Shown: positions 8,182 through 17,282 of the stretch, one piece after another
How the letters are laid out: each line of letters starts with the position of its first letter
Position numbering within the stretch: the stretch's first letter is position 1
Assembly (NCBI GenBank): GCA_030064845.1
Contig: JASJEC010000009.1
Coordinates: forward strand, 51,662-115,661
From: Kiloniellales bacterium
Lineage (GTDB): Bacteria; Pseudomonadota; Alphaproteobacteria; Kiloniellales; JAKSDN01
DNA: 64,000 nt
Direction of reading: 5' to 3'
The notes under the pieces: generated by a model
The model's database searches: none
Seen by the model: only the letters and a program-made list of their open reading frames with translations
What the model was told of the DNA's origin: nothing
Made by a program: the position numbers and the translations under genes

Positions 8182-8275
8182 AGTCCGCCGCCCCGGTGAA
8201 CCCTTCCCTGCCATTGGGAATCCCCATGATACGGCGCTAAGATGCCGCCCCGGCAGACCCGCCTATAGGACCCCG

Positions 8276-9163
8276 ATGCCCGACCTGAGGGACATGGAGC
8301 TCTTGGCCGCGCTCGCGCGCAACCGGCACTTCGGCCGGGCGGCGGCCGAGTGCGGCATCTCCCAGCCGGCCTTCTCGGAGCGGATCCGCAACCTGGAGCT
8401 CGACCTGGGGGCGCCGATCGTCAAGCGCGGCAACCGCTTCATGGGCTTCACCCAGGAGGGCGAGATCGCGCTGCGCTGGGCGCACCAGATGATCGCCGAC
8501 GCCCGCGGTCTGCGCCAGGAGATCGACCGCGCCCGGGGCGTCCTCTCCGGTCAGCTCCTGGTCGGCGCGGTGCCGACCACCTTGACCTTCGTCGCCAACA
8601 TCGCGGCCCAGCTGCGCAAGGCCCACCCGGCGCTGACCATCCAGGTCTTCTCCCACTCCTCGGCCGAGATCTCCCAGGGGCTGGAGGACTTCTCGCTCGA
8701 CGCCGGGGTGACCTACCTGGAGAGCACCCTGCCGGCCGCCAGCGCGTCCGAGGCGATCTATGCCGAACGCTACGAGCTGCTGCTGCCGCGGGCGCTGGCG
8801 CCGGACCTGGAGGGCGAGATCTCATGGCGGGCGGCGGCGCGCTTCCCGCTCTGCCTCTTGACCCGCAACATGCTGAACCGGCGCTTCATCGACGAGGCCT
8901 TCCAGGCCGCCGGGGCCGAGCCCAACCTGGTGATGGAGACCAACGCCTTCACCGCGGCCCTGGTCCAGGTCTCGAGCGGGACGGCGGCGACCATCGCCCC
9001 GGAAGTCATGGCCGACAGCATCGCCATGACCAGCGACGTCCTGAGGTTAAGACTTGTCGAGCCGCTGGTGGAAAAGCCGATCGGTGTCGTGATCTCCGAG
9101 CGGGAGCCGGTCCTGCCGGCGGTCGAGGCCCTGATGTCCTGCATGAAGGCGGCTCGGCAATAG
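8276..9163 (+). CDS. LysR-family regulator, probable activator of the formate dehydrogenase genes
   Basis: The protein is 295 residues from the ATG at 8276; the frame is open further upstream but that part is not LysR-like. The N-terminal winged helix-turn-helix is RDMELLAALARNRHFGRAAA, then CGISQPAFSERIRNLELDLG (about residues 5-60). It is followed by a helical linker and an effector-binding domain starting GQLLVGAVPTT. The gene is directly upstream of, and codirectional with, the NAD-dependent formate dehydrogenase genes. In other proteobacteria a LysR protein (FdsR) in this position senses formate and activates the operon. Its TAG stop codon lies in the target duplication of a MITE that separates it from the enzyme genes. 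Confidence 0.85.
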   Translation: MPDLRDMELLAALARNRHFGRAAAECGISQPAFSERIRNLELDLGAPIVKRGNRFMGFTQEGEIALRWAHQMIADARGLRQEIDRARGVLSGQLLVGAVPTTLTFVANIAAQLRKAHPALTIQVFSHSSAEISQGLEDFSLDAGVTYLESTLPAASASEAIYAERYELLLPRALAPDLEGEISWRAAARFPLCLLTRNMLNRRFIDEAFQAAGAEPNLVMETNAFTAALVQVSSGTAATIAPEVMADSIAMTSDVLRLRLVEPLVEKPIGVVISEREPVLPAVEALMSCMKAARQ

Positions 9164-9340
9164 CCCTAGCAGGCTGCTGACAAAGTGCTCAGTCGGAACC
9201 ATCACCCTTCGACAAGAGTGCGGAGCACTTGCGCTACGCGCGGGTGAGGGCAAAATGTTTCAAGCACTTACCCTTATCCTGAGCGTGTCGAAGGATGACC
9301 GTGATCAAGGGCTCAGGCGTATTTCGGCACCCTGCTAGGG
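9164..9340. mobile_element. 177-bp MITE with 6-bp target-site duplication
   Basis: The element begins CCCTAGCAGGCTGCTGA and ends with the inverted sequence TCGGCACCCTGCTAGGG, giving terminal inverted repeats of about 17 bases with two mismatches. It is flanked by perfect CAATAG direct repeats (9158-9163 and 9341-9346), the signature of transposition. Internally it holds imperfect inverted CCTTCGACA stretches and no gene. It is too short for a transposase, so it must have been moved in trans. The left target copy contains the LysR stop codon, so the insertion left the protein unchanged but lengthened the spacer to the formate dehydrogenase genes. Confidence 0.75.
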
Positions 9341-9434
9341 CAATAGCCTCAGCCGAAGGCGTCTTCGGCAGTTCCGATTTGCTCCCGGCAGGCCCCGGGC
9401 GGATGATGGGATCTCCACGCGAAGGAGATGAGCG

Positions 9435-11141
<1,707 letters not shown>

Positions 11142-11144
11142 GCC

Positions 11145-13925
11145 ATGACCGATCTCATCACCTTCACGCTGGACGGCCAGGAGGTCGAGGCGGCGCCTGG
11201 CGAGACCATCTGGGAGGTCGCCAAGCGGGCCGGCACCCTGATCCCCCACCTCTGCCACAAGGACGCGCCCGGCTACCGCTCCGACGGCAACTGTCGCGCC
11301 TGCATGGTCGAGATCGAGGGCGAGCGGACCCTGGCCGCCTCCTGCATCCGCGAGCCGGCCGACGGCATGGTGGTGAATTCCCAGGGCGAGCGTCCGGCCA
11401 AGGCGCGCAAGATGGTCATGGAGATGCTGGTCGCCGACCAGCCCGAGCGCGCCGAGGCCCACGACCGCTCGTCGCACCTCTGGCAGATGGCCGACCTCCA
11501 GGGCGTCGCGGACAGCCGCTTTCCCAAGCTAGAGCCGAACCGCGTTCCCCTGCTCGACGATTCCCACCTCGCCATGAAGGTCAACCTGGACGCCTGCATT
11601 CACTGCAACCTCTGCGTCCGCGCCTGCCGCGAGGTCCAGGTCAACGACGTGATCGGCATGGCCGGCCGCGGCCACGACGCCCAGATCGTGTTCGACATGG
11701 ACGATCCCATGGGCCGGTCGACCTGCGTCGCCTGTGGCGAGTGCGTGCAGGCCTGCCCGACGGGCGCGTTGATGGAGGCCACGGTGCTGGACGATGCGCA
11801 GCGCGGCGACCGGCGGGACTACGACCGCGAAGTCGAGAGCGTCTGCCCGTTCTGCGGCGTCGGCTGCCAGATCAGCTACAAGGTCAAGGACGACGAGATC
11901 GTCCGGGTCGACGGCATCGAGGGGCCGGCCAACCAGAGCCGGCTCTGCGTGAAGGGCCGCTTCGGCTTCGACTACGTCGCCCATCCGCACCGCTTGACCA
12001 AGCCGCTGATCCGCCGCGAGGACGCGCCGGCCAAGGGCCTGAACGTCGATCCGGCCCATTGGCGCAGCCACTTCCGCGAGGCGACCTGGGAGGAGGCGCT
12101 CGACGCCGCGGCCGGCGGCCTCGCCCGGCTGCGCGACCAGCACGGCGGCCGCGCCGTCGCCGGCTTCGGCTCGGCCAAGTGCTCCAACGAGGAGGCCTAC
12201 CTGTTCCAGAAGCTGATCCGCCAAGGCTTCGGGCACAACAACGTGGACCACTGCACACGGCTGTGCCACGCCTCCTCGGTGGCGGCGCTGATGGAGAACG
12301 TCGGCTCGGGCGCGGTGACCGCGACCTTCAACGAGATCGAGAACGCCGACGTGGCGATCATGATCGGATGCAATCCGACCGAGAACCATCCCGTCGCCGC
12401 GACCTACTTCAAGCAGTTCGTGAAGCGCGGCGGCAAGCTGATCGTCATGGACCCGCGCGGCCAGGGTCTGAAGCGCCACGCGACCCACATGCTGCAGTTC
12501 CGACCTGGCACCGACGTGGCGATGCTCAACGCGATCATGCACGTGATCGTCGAGGAGGAGCTCTACGACGAACAGTACATCCAGGCGATGACCGAGGGCT
12601 TCGACACGCTGAAGACGCACCTTGCAGGCTTTCCGCCCGAGAAGATGGCCGAGATCTGCGGGATCGACGCCGACACACTGCGCGAGGTCGCCCGGACCTT
12701 CGCCCGGGCCGAGGCGGGGCTGATCTTCTGGGGCATGGGCATCAGCCAGCACGTCCACGGCACCGACAACTCGCGCTGCCTGATCAGCCTGGCCCTGATG
12801 TGCGGCCACGTCGGCCGTCCGGGCGCGGGCCTGCACCCGCTCAGGGGCCAGAACAACGTCCAGGGCGCCTCCGACGCCGGCCTCATCCCCATGGTGCTGC
12901 CGGACTACCAGCCGGTCGCCCAGGGGCCGGTGCGCGAGCTGTTCCGCGATATCTGGGGCAGCGAGATCGATCCCCAGCCGGGCCTCACCGTGGTCGAGAT
13001 CATGGACGCGGTCCACGAAGGCAAGATCAGGGGCATGTACATTCTGGGCGAGAACCCGGCCATGTCCGACCCCGACGTGGAGCACGCGCGCCACGCCCTG
13101 GAGAAGCTGGGACACCTGGTGGTCCAGGATATCTTCCTGACCGAGACGGCGAACTACGCCGACGTGATTCTGCCGGCGACCGCCTGGGCCGAGAAAACCG
13201 GCACCGTGACCAACACCAACCGCCAGGTCCAGATGGGCCGTCCGGCGGTGCCGCCGCCGGGCGAGGCCAGGGAAGACTGGTGGATCACCAACGAGATCGC
13301 CAAGCGCGTCGGGCTCGACTGGGACTATAGCCACCCGAGCGAGGTCTTCGCCGAGATGAAGCGCTCGATGAAGTCGCTCGACAACATCACCTGGGACCGG
13401 CTCGTGGCCGAGAACGTGGTGACCTATCCCTCGCTCGCGCCGGACGACCCGGGCCAGGCCATCGTGTTCGGTGACGCCTTCCCGCGGCCCGAGGGCCGGG
13501 CCAAGTTCACCCCCGCCGCGATCGTGCCGCCGGCCGAGACGCCGGACCCCGAGTATCCGATGATCCTGACCACGGGGCGCCAGCTCGAGCACTGGCACAC
13601 CGGTTCGATGACCCGGCGGGCGAGCGTGCTCGACTGGGCCGAGCCCGAGGCGAACGCCTCGCTGCACCCCAAGACCCTGCGCCGGCTGGGTATCGAGCCG
13701 GGCGAGCTTCTGCGGATCGAGACCCGCCGCGGGTCGATCGAGATCATGGCCCGCGCCGACCGCGCGGTCGCCGAGGACATGGTCTTCGTGCCCTTCGCCT
13801 ACGTCGAGGCGGCGGCCAACGTGCTGACCAACCCGCAGCTCGACCCCTACGGCAAGATCCCCGAGTTCAAGTTCGCGGCCTGCCGCGTCGAGAAGGCCGG
13901 CGAAGACGTGGTCGCGGCGGAGTAG
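11145..13925 (+). CDS. fdsA: NAD-dependent formate dehydrogenase, molybdopterin alpha subunit
   Basis: The protein has 926 residues. A NuoG-like N-terminus carries a [2Fe-2S] site (C37, C50, C53, C67), then two ferredoxin clusters (C151/154/157/161 and C194/197/200/204). The molybdopterin oxidoreductase part starts with CPFCGVGC (C234/237/241). The likely metal-ligating active-site cysteine is C374 in DHCTRLCHASS, where some formate dehydrogenases have selenocysteine. The C-terminal MGD-binding domain contains TGRQLEHWHTGSMTRRA. The protein oxidises formate to CO2 at a Mo- or W-bis-MGD centre. No fdhD/fdsD chaperone genes follow, as they do in the FdsGBACD type. A GCAATCGC/GCGATTGC hairpin lies 20 bases after the stop. 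Confidence 0.95.
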   Translation: MTDLITFTLDGQEVEAAPGETIWEVAKRAGTLIPHLCHKDAPGYRSDGNCRACMVEIEGERTLAASCIREPADGMVVNSQGERPAKARKMVMEMLVADQPERAEAHDRSSHLWQMADLQGVADSRFPKLEPNRVPLLDDSHLAMKVNLDACIHCNLCVRACREVQVNDVIGMAGRGHDAQIVFDMDDPMGRSTCVACGECVQACPTGALMEATVLDDAQRGDRRDYDREVESVCPFCGVGCQISYKVKDDEIVRVDGIEGPANQSRLCVKGRFGFDYVAHPHRLTKPLIRREDAPAKGLNVDPAHWRSHFREATWEEALDAAAGGLARLRDQHGGRAVAGFGSAKCSNEEAYLFQKLIRQGFGHNNVDHCTRLCHASSVAALMENVGSGAVTATFNEIENADVAIMIGCNPTENHPVAATYFKQFVKRGGKLIVMDPRGQGLKRHATHMLQFRPGTDVAMLNAIMHVIVEEELYDEQYIQAMTEGFDTLKTHLAGFPPEKMAEICGIDADTLREVARTFARAEAGLIFWGMGISQHVHGTDNSRCLISLALMCGHVGRPGAGLHPLRGQNNVQGASDAGLIPMVLPDYQPVAQGPVRELFRDIWGSEIDPQPGLTVVEIMDAVHEGKIRGMYILGENPAMSDPDVEHARHALEKLGHLVVQDIFLTETANYADVILPATAWAEKTGTVTNTNRQVQMGRPAVPPPGEAREDWWITNEIAKRVGLDWDYSHPSEVFAEMKRSMKSLDNITWDRLVAENVVTYPSLAPDDPGQAIVFGDAFPRPEGRAKFTPAAIVPPAETPDPEYPMILTTGRQLEHWHTGSMTRRASVLDWAEPEANASLHPKTLRRLGIEPGELLRIETRRGSIEIMARADRAVAEDMVFVPFAYVEAAANVLTNPQLDPYGKIPEFKFAACRVEKAGEDVVAAE

Positions 13926-13944
13926 GGGCGTGTCCTCAGCCGGT

Positions 13945-13970
13945 GCAATCGCGCGTTAACCGGCGATTGC
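13945..13970 (+). terminator. Stem-loop after the formate dehydrogenase genes
   Basis: GCAATCGC (13945-13952) and GCGATTGC (13963-13970) form an 8-bp perfect stem around a 10-base loop, 20 bases behind the alpha-subunit stop codon. There is no T-run, so intrinsic termination is uncertain. mRNA 3'-end stabilisation is equally possible. Confidence 0.4.
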
Positions 13971-14123
13971 CTCGATCTACGACTGACTGGCTAGCTAGCG
14001 CCGATTTTCGGATTGGAGCGGGCGCAGCCACTTGTCACGCGCCAAGTTGACATGAGTCAGCGCGGAGACTTCAGGCACATGGGATCCTAGGACGTCTGGT
14101 CGGTCCCGCTGCGGATTGAGTCA

Positions 14124-15284
14124 ATGTCGACTTCAGTTCAGAAGCAACTGGCTTCGGGAACAGCTATTTTTCTTTACTGGCTGATCATGCTGGAGGGCAT
14201 CCTTATGGCCTCCCCCTTCGGCATTCTGTTGTATTCCTTTTACGACCCCTTCTTGGCGGGAGCGCGCCAGAGCGAATGGACGGCATGGGTTGCCGCGTTC
14301 TTCCTGCCCCAGTCGGTGTACGCGACGAACAGTTCGTTCATCGAGTTCATACGTTATGGGGAGTACCTGTTCTACGTCGGGCTGGCCGGGTTCCTTGTAT
14401 CCGCCGCGCCGGTGTACTGGGGCAAGATTACACGCAAAGGCATGGTGAGCGGCTTCATCTATGCGTACATAAGGCACCCGCAATACCTGTTCTTCATGCT
14501 TTCCGCGTTTGGGTTGCTCTTCATCTGGCCTCGAATGATGATGCTGATCCTGTTTCTGATGATGAGTGTGTTCTATTTCTATCTGGCCAAGTTCGAGGAG
14601 CGCCGGATGCAGGCGCAGTATCCCGAATACATGGCCTACATGCGAAGAACGGCCATGTTCCTTCCCGGCAATCCCGGTGGCAGGCTGTTCAATTTGCTGT
14701 TCGGATGGGTCCCGAGTCGAAAATGGGCCCAGGTGATGGCGGTTCTGTCGATTGTCCTCGTTGCCTTCGCCGGCGCGATAGGCCTGAGGAACCTTTCAAT
14801 CGCGAACATCTCCCTAGCGGAACTGCCCGACCAAAGGATACTGGCGATATCCATCTTCCCGCATGACGAAGCCTATCTTCGCGACGCGGTCACCAAGGCC
14901 ATAGCTGACAACGGGGTGAGAAACGCCTTGGACATGCAGGGAAACGTGAGTTTCACGGCCCATATAATGCCGAAAAACTACGGAATGCTGGGAAAGTTCG
15001 TGTCCATCAATGAACATCATGAGGCGGAGATCATCAGCAATTTCAGAAACAGATCATCCTTGAAGGGCTTCTTGTGGGGTACGGAATCCGACGATGTAAA
15101 GATCGTTCTCTCCAAGATCGACAAGCCCGGAAATCGGTTCGTTCCTTTAGCTGAGATCATGGACATGAGCGCCAAGATGACCCCCGTCCTGATCGTGGAT
15201 TTGAATCTGCAGACGGGCGCGCTGAGCAATCTAACGACGACCGATACGACCTACTATGGGGACGTGCCACAGCCCATCTTCTAA
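14124..15284 (+). CDS. Isoprenylcysteine carboxyl methyltransferase-like membrane protein with extra C-terminal domain
   Basis: The protein has 386 residues. Residues 10-215 have five or six transmembrane helices. They carry the ICMT/PEMT-type signature: YIRHPQYLFFMLSAFGLL (about 113-130, the RHPxY SAM-binding helix) and KFEERRMQAQYPEYMAYMRR (about 154-173). Such enzymes methylate lipid-like or small substrates with SAM in the membrane. Residues after 230 form a soluble alpha/beta-looking domain (AEIISNFRNRSSLKGFLWG) that is not part of the ICMT fold and that I do not recognise. The gene is more AT-rich than the formate dehydrogenase genes before it, which suggests a different origin. It appears monocistronic. 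The methyl acceptor is unknown. Confidence 0.65.
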   Translation: MSTSVQKQLASGTAIFLYWLIMLEGILMASPFGILLYSFYDPFLAGARQSEWTAWVAAFFLPQSVYATNSSFIEFIRYGEYLFYVGLAGFLVSAAPVYWGKITRKGMVSGFIYAYIRHPQYLFFMLSAFGLLFIWPRMMMLILFLMMSVFYFYLAKFEERRMQAQYPEYMAYMRRTAMFLPGNPGGRLFNLLFGWVPSRKWAQVMAVLSIVLVAFAGAIGLRNLSIANISLAELPDQRILAISIFPHDEAYLRDAVTKAIADNGVRNALDMQGNVSFTAHIMPKNYGMLGKFVSINEHHEAEIISNFRNRSSLKGFLWGTESDDVKIVLSKIDKPGNRFVPLAEIMDMSAKMTPVLIVDLNLQTGALSNLTTTDTTYYGDVPQPIF

Positions 15285-15392
15285 CTCTCGCGGCCCGCTC
15301 CGCCCCAGGCCTTGGCGCAGGCGACCTTGCCGTCGGCCGGCTCGTGCTCCGATAAGGCCCACTGGAACGGCACAACCAACGGGCCGGTGATC
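15281..15392 (-). pseudogene. Remnant of the 3' end of an AsmA-family gene
   Basis: Read on the minus strand, this stretch encodes LITGPLVVPFQWALSEHEP, then ADGKVACAKAWGG and a stop. This matches the last 40 or so residues of the AsmA protein at 19218-23297 (ITSPVVVPFQWVF, EPPDGKIACAKAWGG). The frame meets a stop codon immediately upstream (complement 15390-15392), and no start or further homology is evident. It is best explained as a relic of a duplicated or displaced AsmA gene. Its own stop codon overlaps the end of the convergent ICMT-like gene. Confidence 0.65.
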
Positions 15393-15525
15393 AGCTACCG
15401 CTTCAACAGGAGAAGTGGGCGACCGTGGCAAATGATTGCACAGATCGCCGAGGTCGATCTGGCGGACTTCACCGGCAAGGGCGTCAAATTTGGGCACGCC
15501 TTCGCGAAAGACACTAAAAAATGGT

Positions 15526-15547
15526 ATGTTATATCATTAGATAACAT
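15526..15547. promoter_or_regulatory. Zur-like palindrome ATGTTAT-N8-ATAACAT
   Basis: ATGTTAT (15526-15532) and ATAACAT (15541-15547) form a perfect 7-bp inverted repeat in a markedly AT-rich island, immediately before the DUF1826 gene. The arms equal the half-sites of proteobacterial zinc-uptake-regulator boxes (TGTTATA...TATAACA), although the spacer is longer than in the E. coli consensus. DUF1826 genes are often found with zinc-starvation genes, so zinc control is a reasonable inference. Confidence 0.45.
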
Positions 15548-16207
15548 GTGAAACCGCAAGAGGCCGCCACTTTGGTGAACGGCGTTAGGACCTGCAGAAC
15601 GAGGGATGGCCTCGCCGCCATTCGTGAGCCCGCCACGGAGCTCGTGATCTGGCAGCGTTCGCTTCCTCCGCGTCTGCGGGATTGGATCGACCAGGCCGAC
15701 GCAAGGGATCTTCCCGAGATCCGCATTCTCGTGGAGCCCGGCGACCTTCGGCCTGCTCTCGAGCCGCTGCTGGACGAGTGTGGCCTGCCTGGAGGCGACA
15801 TGCGCGACCTTCTGGTCGCGGACATCGGTCACCTGGTCAGCGTGTTCGCCGAGATTACCCGCAGCCACCAGGTCGATGTCCGGCTCGAACGCGTCAGCCA
15901 CGACGCCTGCTGGAAGTTTCATCGCGACACCGTGGAGGCGCGGCTCTTGACGACCTATCGCGGACCCGCGACGGAGTGGGTTCGGATGGCACACGCCGAG
16001 CGAGCCATAGTCGAACAGAAGAGCTTCAAGGGTCCGTTGGAGCGCCTCGGGGACCATGATGTTGCGATGTTCAAGGGAAGCCGGGCCGGCTCGAACAGTG
16101 GGATCGTCCACCGATCACCGCCGATCGCCGGCACCGGCACCACACGACTGCTGCTCTGTCTCAACCAGCGAACGAGTACGTCTCCGGACCCCTGGACCCA
16201 GTCCTGA
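15548..16207 (+). CDS. DUF1826 family protein
   Basis: The protein has 219 residues from a GTG at 15548. GTG at 15575 is an alternative start with a better-placed AAGAGG ribosome-binding site. The family signature is DACWKFHRDTVEARLLTTYR followed by GPATEWVRM, with conserved W, H and R residues. It also has DLLVADIGHLVSVFAEIT and, near the end, SGIVHRSPPIAG and TRLLLCLN. The HRD and HRSPP histidines suggest a metal-dependent, cupin/oxygenase-like core, but the activity is not known. DUF1826 proteins co-occur with COG0523 metallochaperones in zinc regulons. The palindrome overlapping its start supports zinc-responsive repression here. No operon partner lies nearby. Confidence 0.7.
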   Translation: MKPQEAATLVNGVRTCRTRDGLAAIREPATELVIWQRSLPPRLRDWIDQADARDLPEIRILVEPGDLRPALEPLLDECGLPGGDMRDLLVADIGHLVSVFAEITRSHQVDVRLERVSHDACWKFHRDTVEARLLTTYRGPATEWVRMAHAERAIVEQKSFKGPLERLGDHDVAMFKGSRAGSNSGIVHRSPPIAGTGTTRLLLCLNQRTSTSPDPWTQS

Positions 16208-16347
16208 ACGCGTGTCGCTAAGGCCACAGTCGGGGCGTGGCAGATCGGCGGTGCCTGTCTGACGGGACACCTACCCAGACGCCATGAGATCCAACATCCG
16301 CCTGACTTCGTAGGGCGTTGAGGGATAATTCATGGAGCACTGACGCA

Positions 16348-17103
16348 ATGAGAACAACCAAGCACGTTGCTGCAATGGCGATCGCAGGCTGCATCGCTTC
16401 GTGGAGCGCCGGGGCGGCCGCCATGGGGGGCAAGGACGTCGTCTACCAGGTCGATGGGCAGTCTTACGAAGGATACTACGTCGGCAATGGCACCGCACCG
16501 CTGGTGCTCTTGATCCACGACTGGGACGGACTGACCGATTACGAAAAGCGCCGTGCCGGCATGCTGCACGACCTTGGTTATTCGGTCTTCGCGGTCGACC
16601 TGTTCGGCAAGGGCGTGAGGCCCACCGAGGTGACGGACAAGCGTCAGCACACCGGTGAGCTCTACAAGGACCGGGCCAAGATGCGCCGCTTGATGCAAGG
16701 CGGCCTCGACAAGGCGAAAGCCCTCGGCCTCGGCGGGTCCGAAACGGTCGCCATGGGATACTGCTTCGGCGGCGCCGCGGTGCTCGAGTTGGCGCGATCC
16801 GGCGCCCCGATTTCGGGGTTTGCCTCCTTCCACGGCGGGCTCGGCACGCCGGACGGACAGAACTATGCGGACGTGAAAGCGCCGATCATGGTCCTGCACG
16901 GGACCGCCGACGCCGCGATCTCGATGGACGACTTCGCGGATCTCGCGAAGCGGCTAGAAGACGCCAACGTGCAGCATGAAATGGTGACCTATTCCGGGGC
17001 GCCCCATGCCTTCACGGTGTTCGGCTCGCAACGCTACCGCGAGGACGCGGACAAGAAGAGTTGGGAAGCCTTTACGCGTTTCCTGAAGGACCAGACACTC
17101 TAA
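16348..17103 (+). CDS. Secreted dienelactone hydrolase family protein
   Basis: The protein is about 251 residues from the ATG at 16348, which starts a clean signal peptide (MRTTKHVAAMAIAGCIAS...GAAA). The frame is open ten codons further upstream, but the shorter start has GGAG at a usable distance. The alpha/beta hydrolase core shows LVLLIHDWDGLTDYEKRRA, the nucleophile motif GYCFGGAAVLE (C139), VLHGTADAAI with the acid residue, and GAPHAFTVFG (H220). This is the Cys-Asp-His triad of the dienelactone hydrolase family. With a signal peptide it acts in the periplasm, so classical cytoplasmic chlorocatechol degradation is unlikely. The ester or lactone substrate is unknown and the gene stands alone. 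Confidence 0.82.
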   Translation: MRTTKHVAAMAIAGCIASWSAGAAAMGGKDVVYQVDGQSYEGYYVGNGTAPLVLLIHDWDGLTDYEKRRAGMLHDLGYSVFAVDLFGKGVRPTEVTDKRQHTGELYKDRAKMRRLMQGGLDKAKALGLGGSETVAMGYCFGGAAVLELARSGAPISGFASFHGGLGTPDGQNYADVKAPIMVLHGTADAAISMDDFADLAKRLEDANVQHEMVTYSGAPHAFTVFGSQRYREDADKKSWEAFTRFLKDQTL

Positions 17104-17282
17104 CGAGGGCTGCCCCCGATCCTGCTGTGGCGACGCAACTCCGACCGCTTTGTCGGAAACGAAGCCCCGGTGCTCGCTAGAGGTGGGAAGGCTGGTAGCA
17201 GAAAATGGGCGCGCAAAGTGAGGGGTGGAGCCCCGTCGCGCAGACAGGGCCCGTACCTCACCTTGCAGTTACCAGCAGAGGA

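Noticed and set aside
11529..13667. 712-aa minus-strand open frame across the formate dehydrogenase alpha gene
   Set aside because: It is antisense to clearly conserved Fe-S and molybdopterin motifs, with a biased Val/His/Ala composition and no ribosome-binding site.
14047..14075. TTGACA followed 17 bases later by a possible -10 box before the ICMT-like gene
   Set aside because: The -35 matches but the -10 position (TTCAGG) is poor, so I do not call a promoter.
16220..16347. Possible gene fragment before the dienelactone hydrolase (minus-strand MNYPSTPYEVRRML)
   Set aside because: The stretch is too short, has no recognisable family and no supporting start signals. It is probably intergenic.
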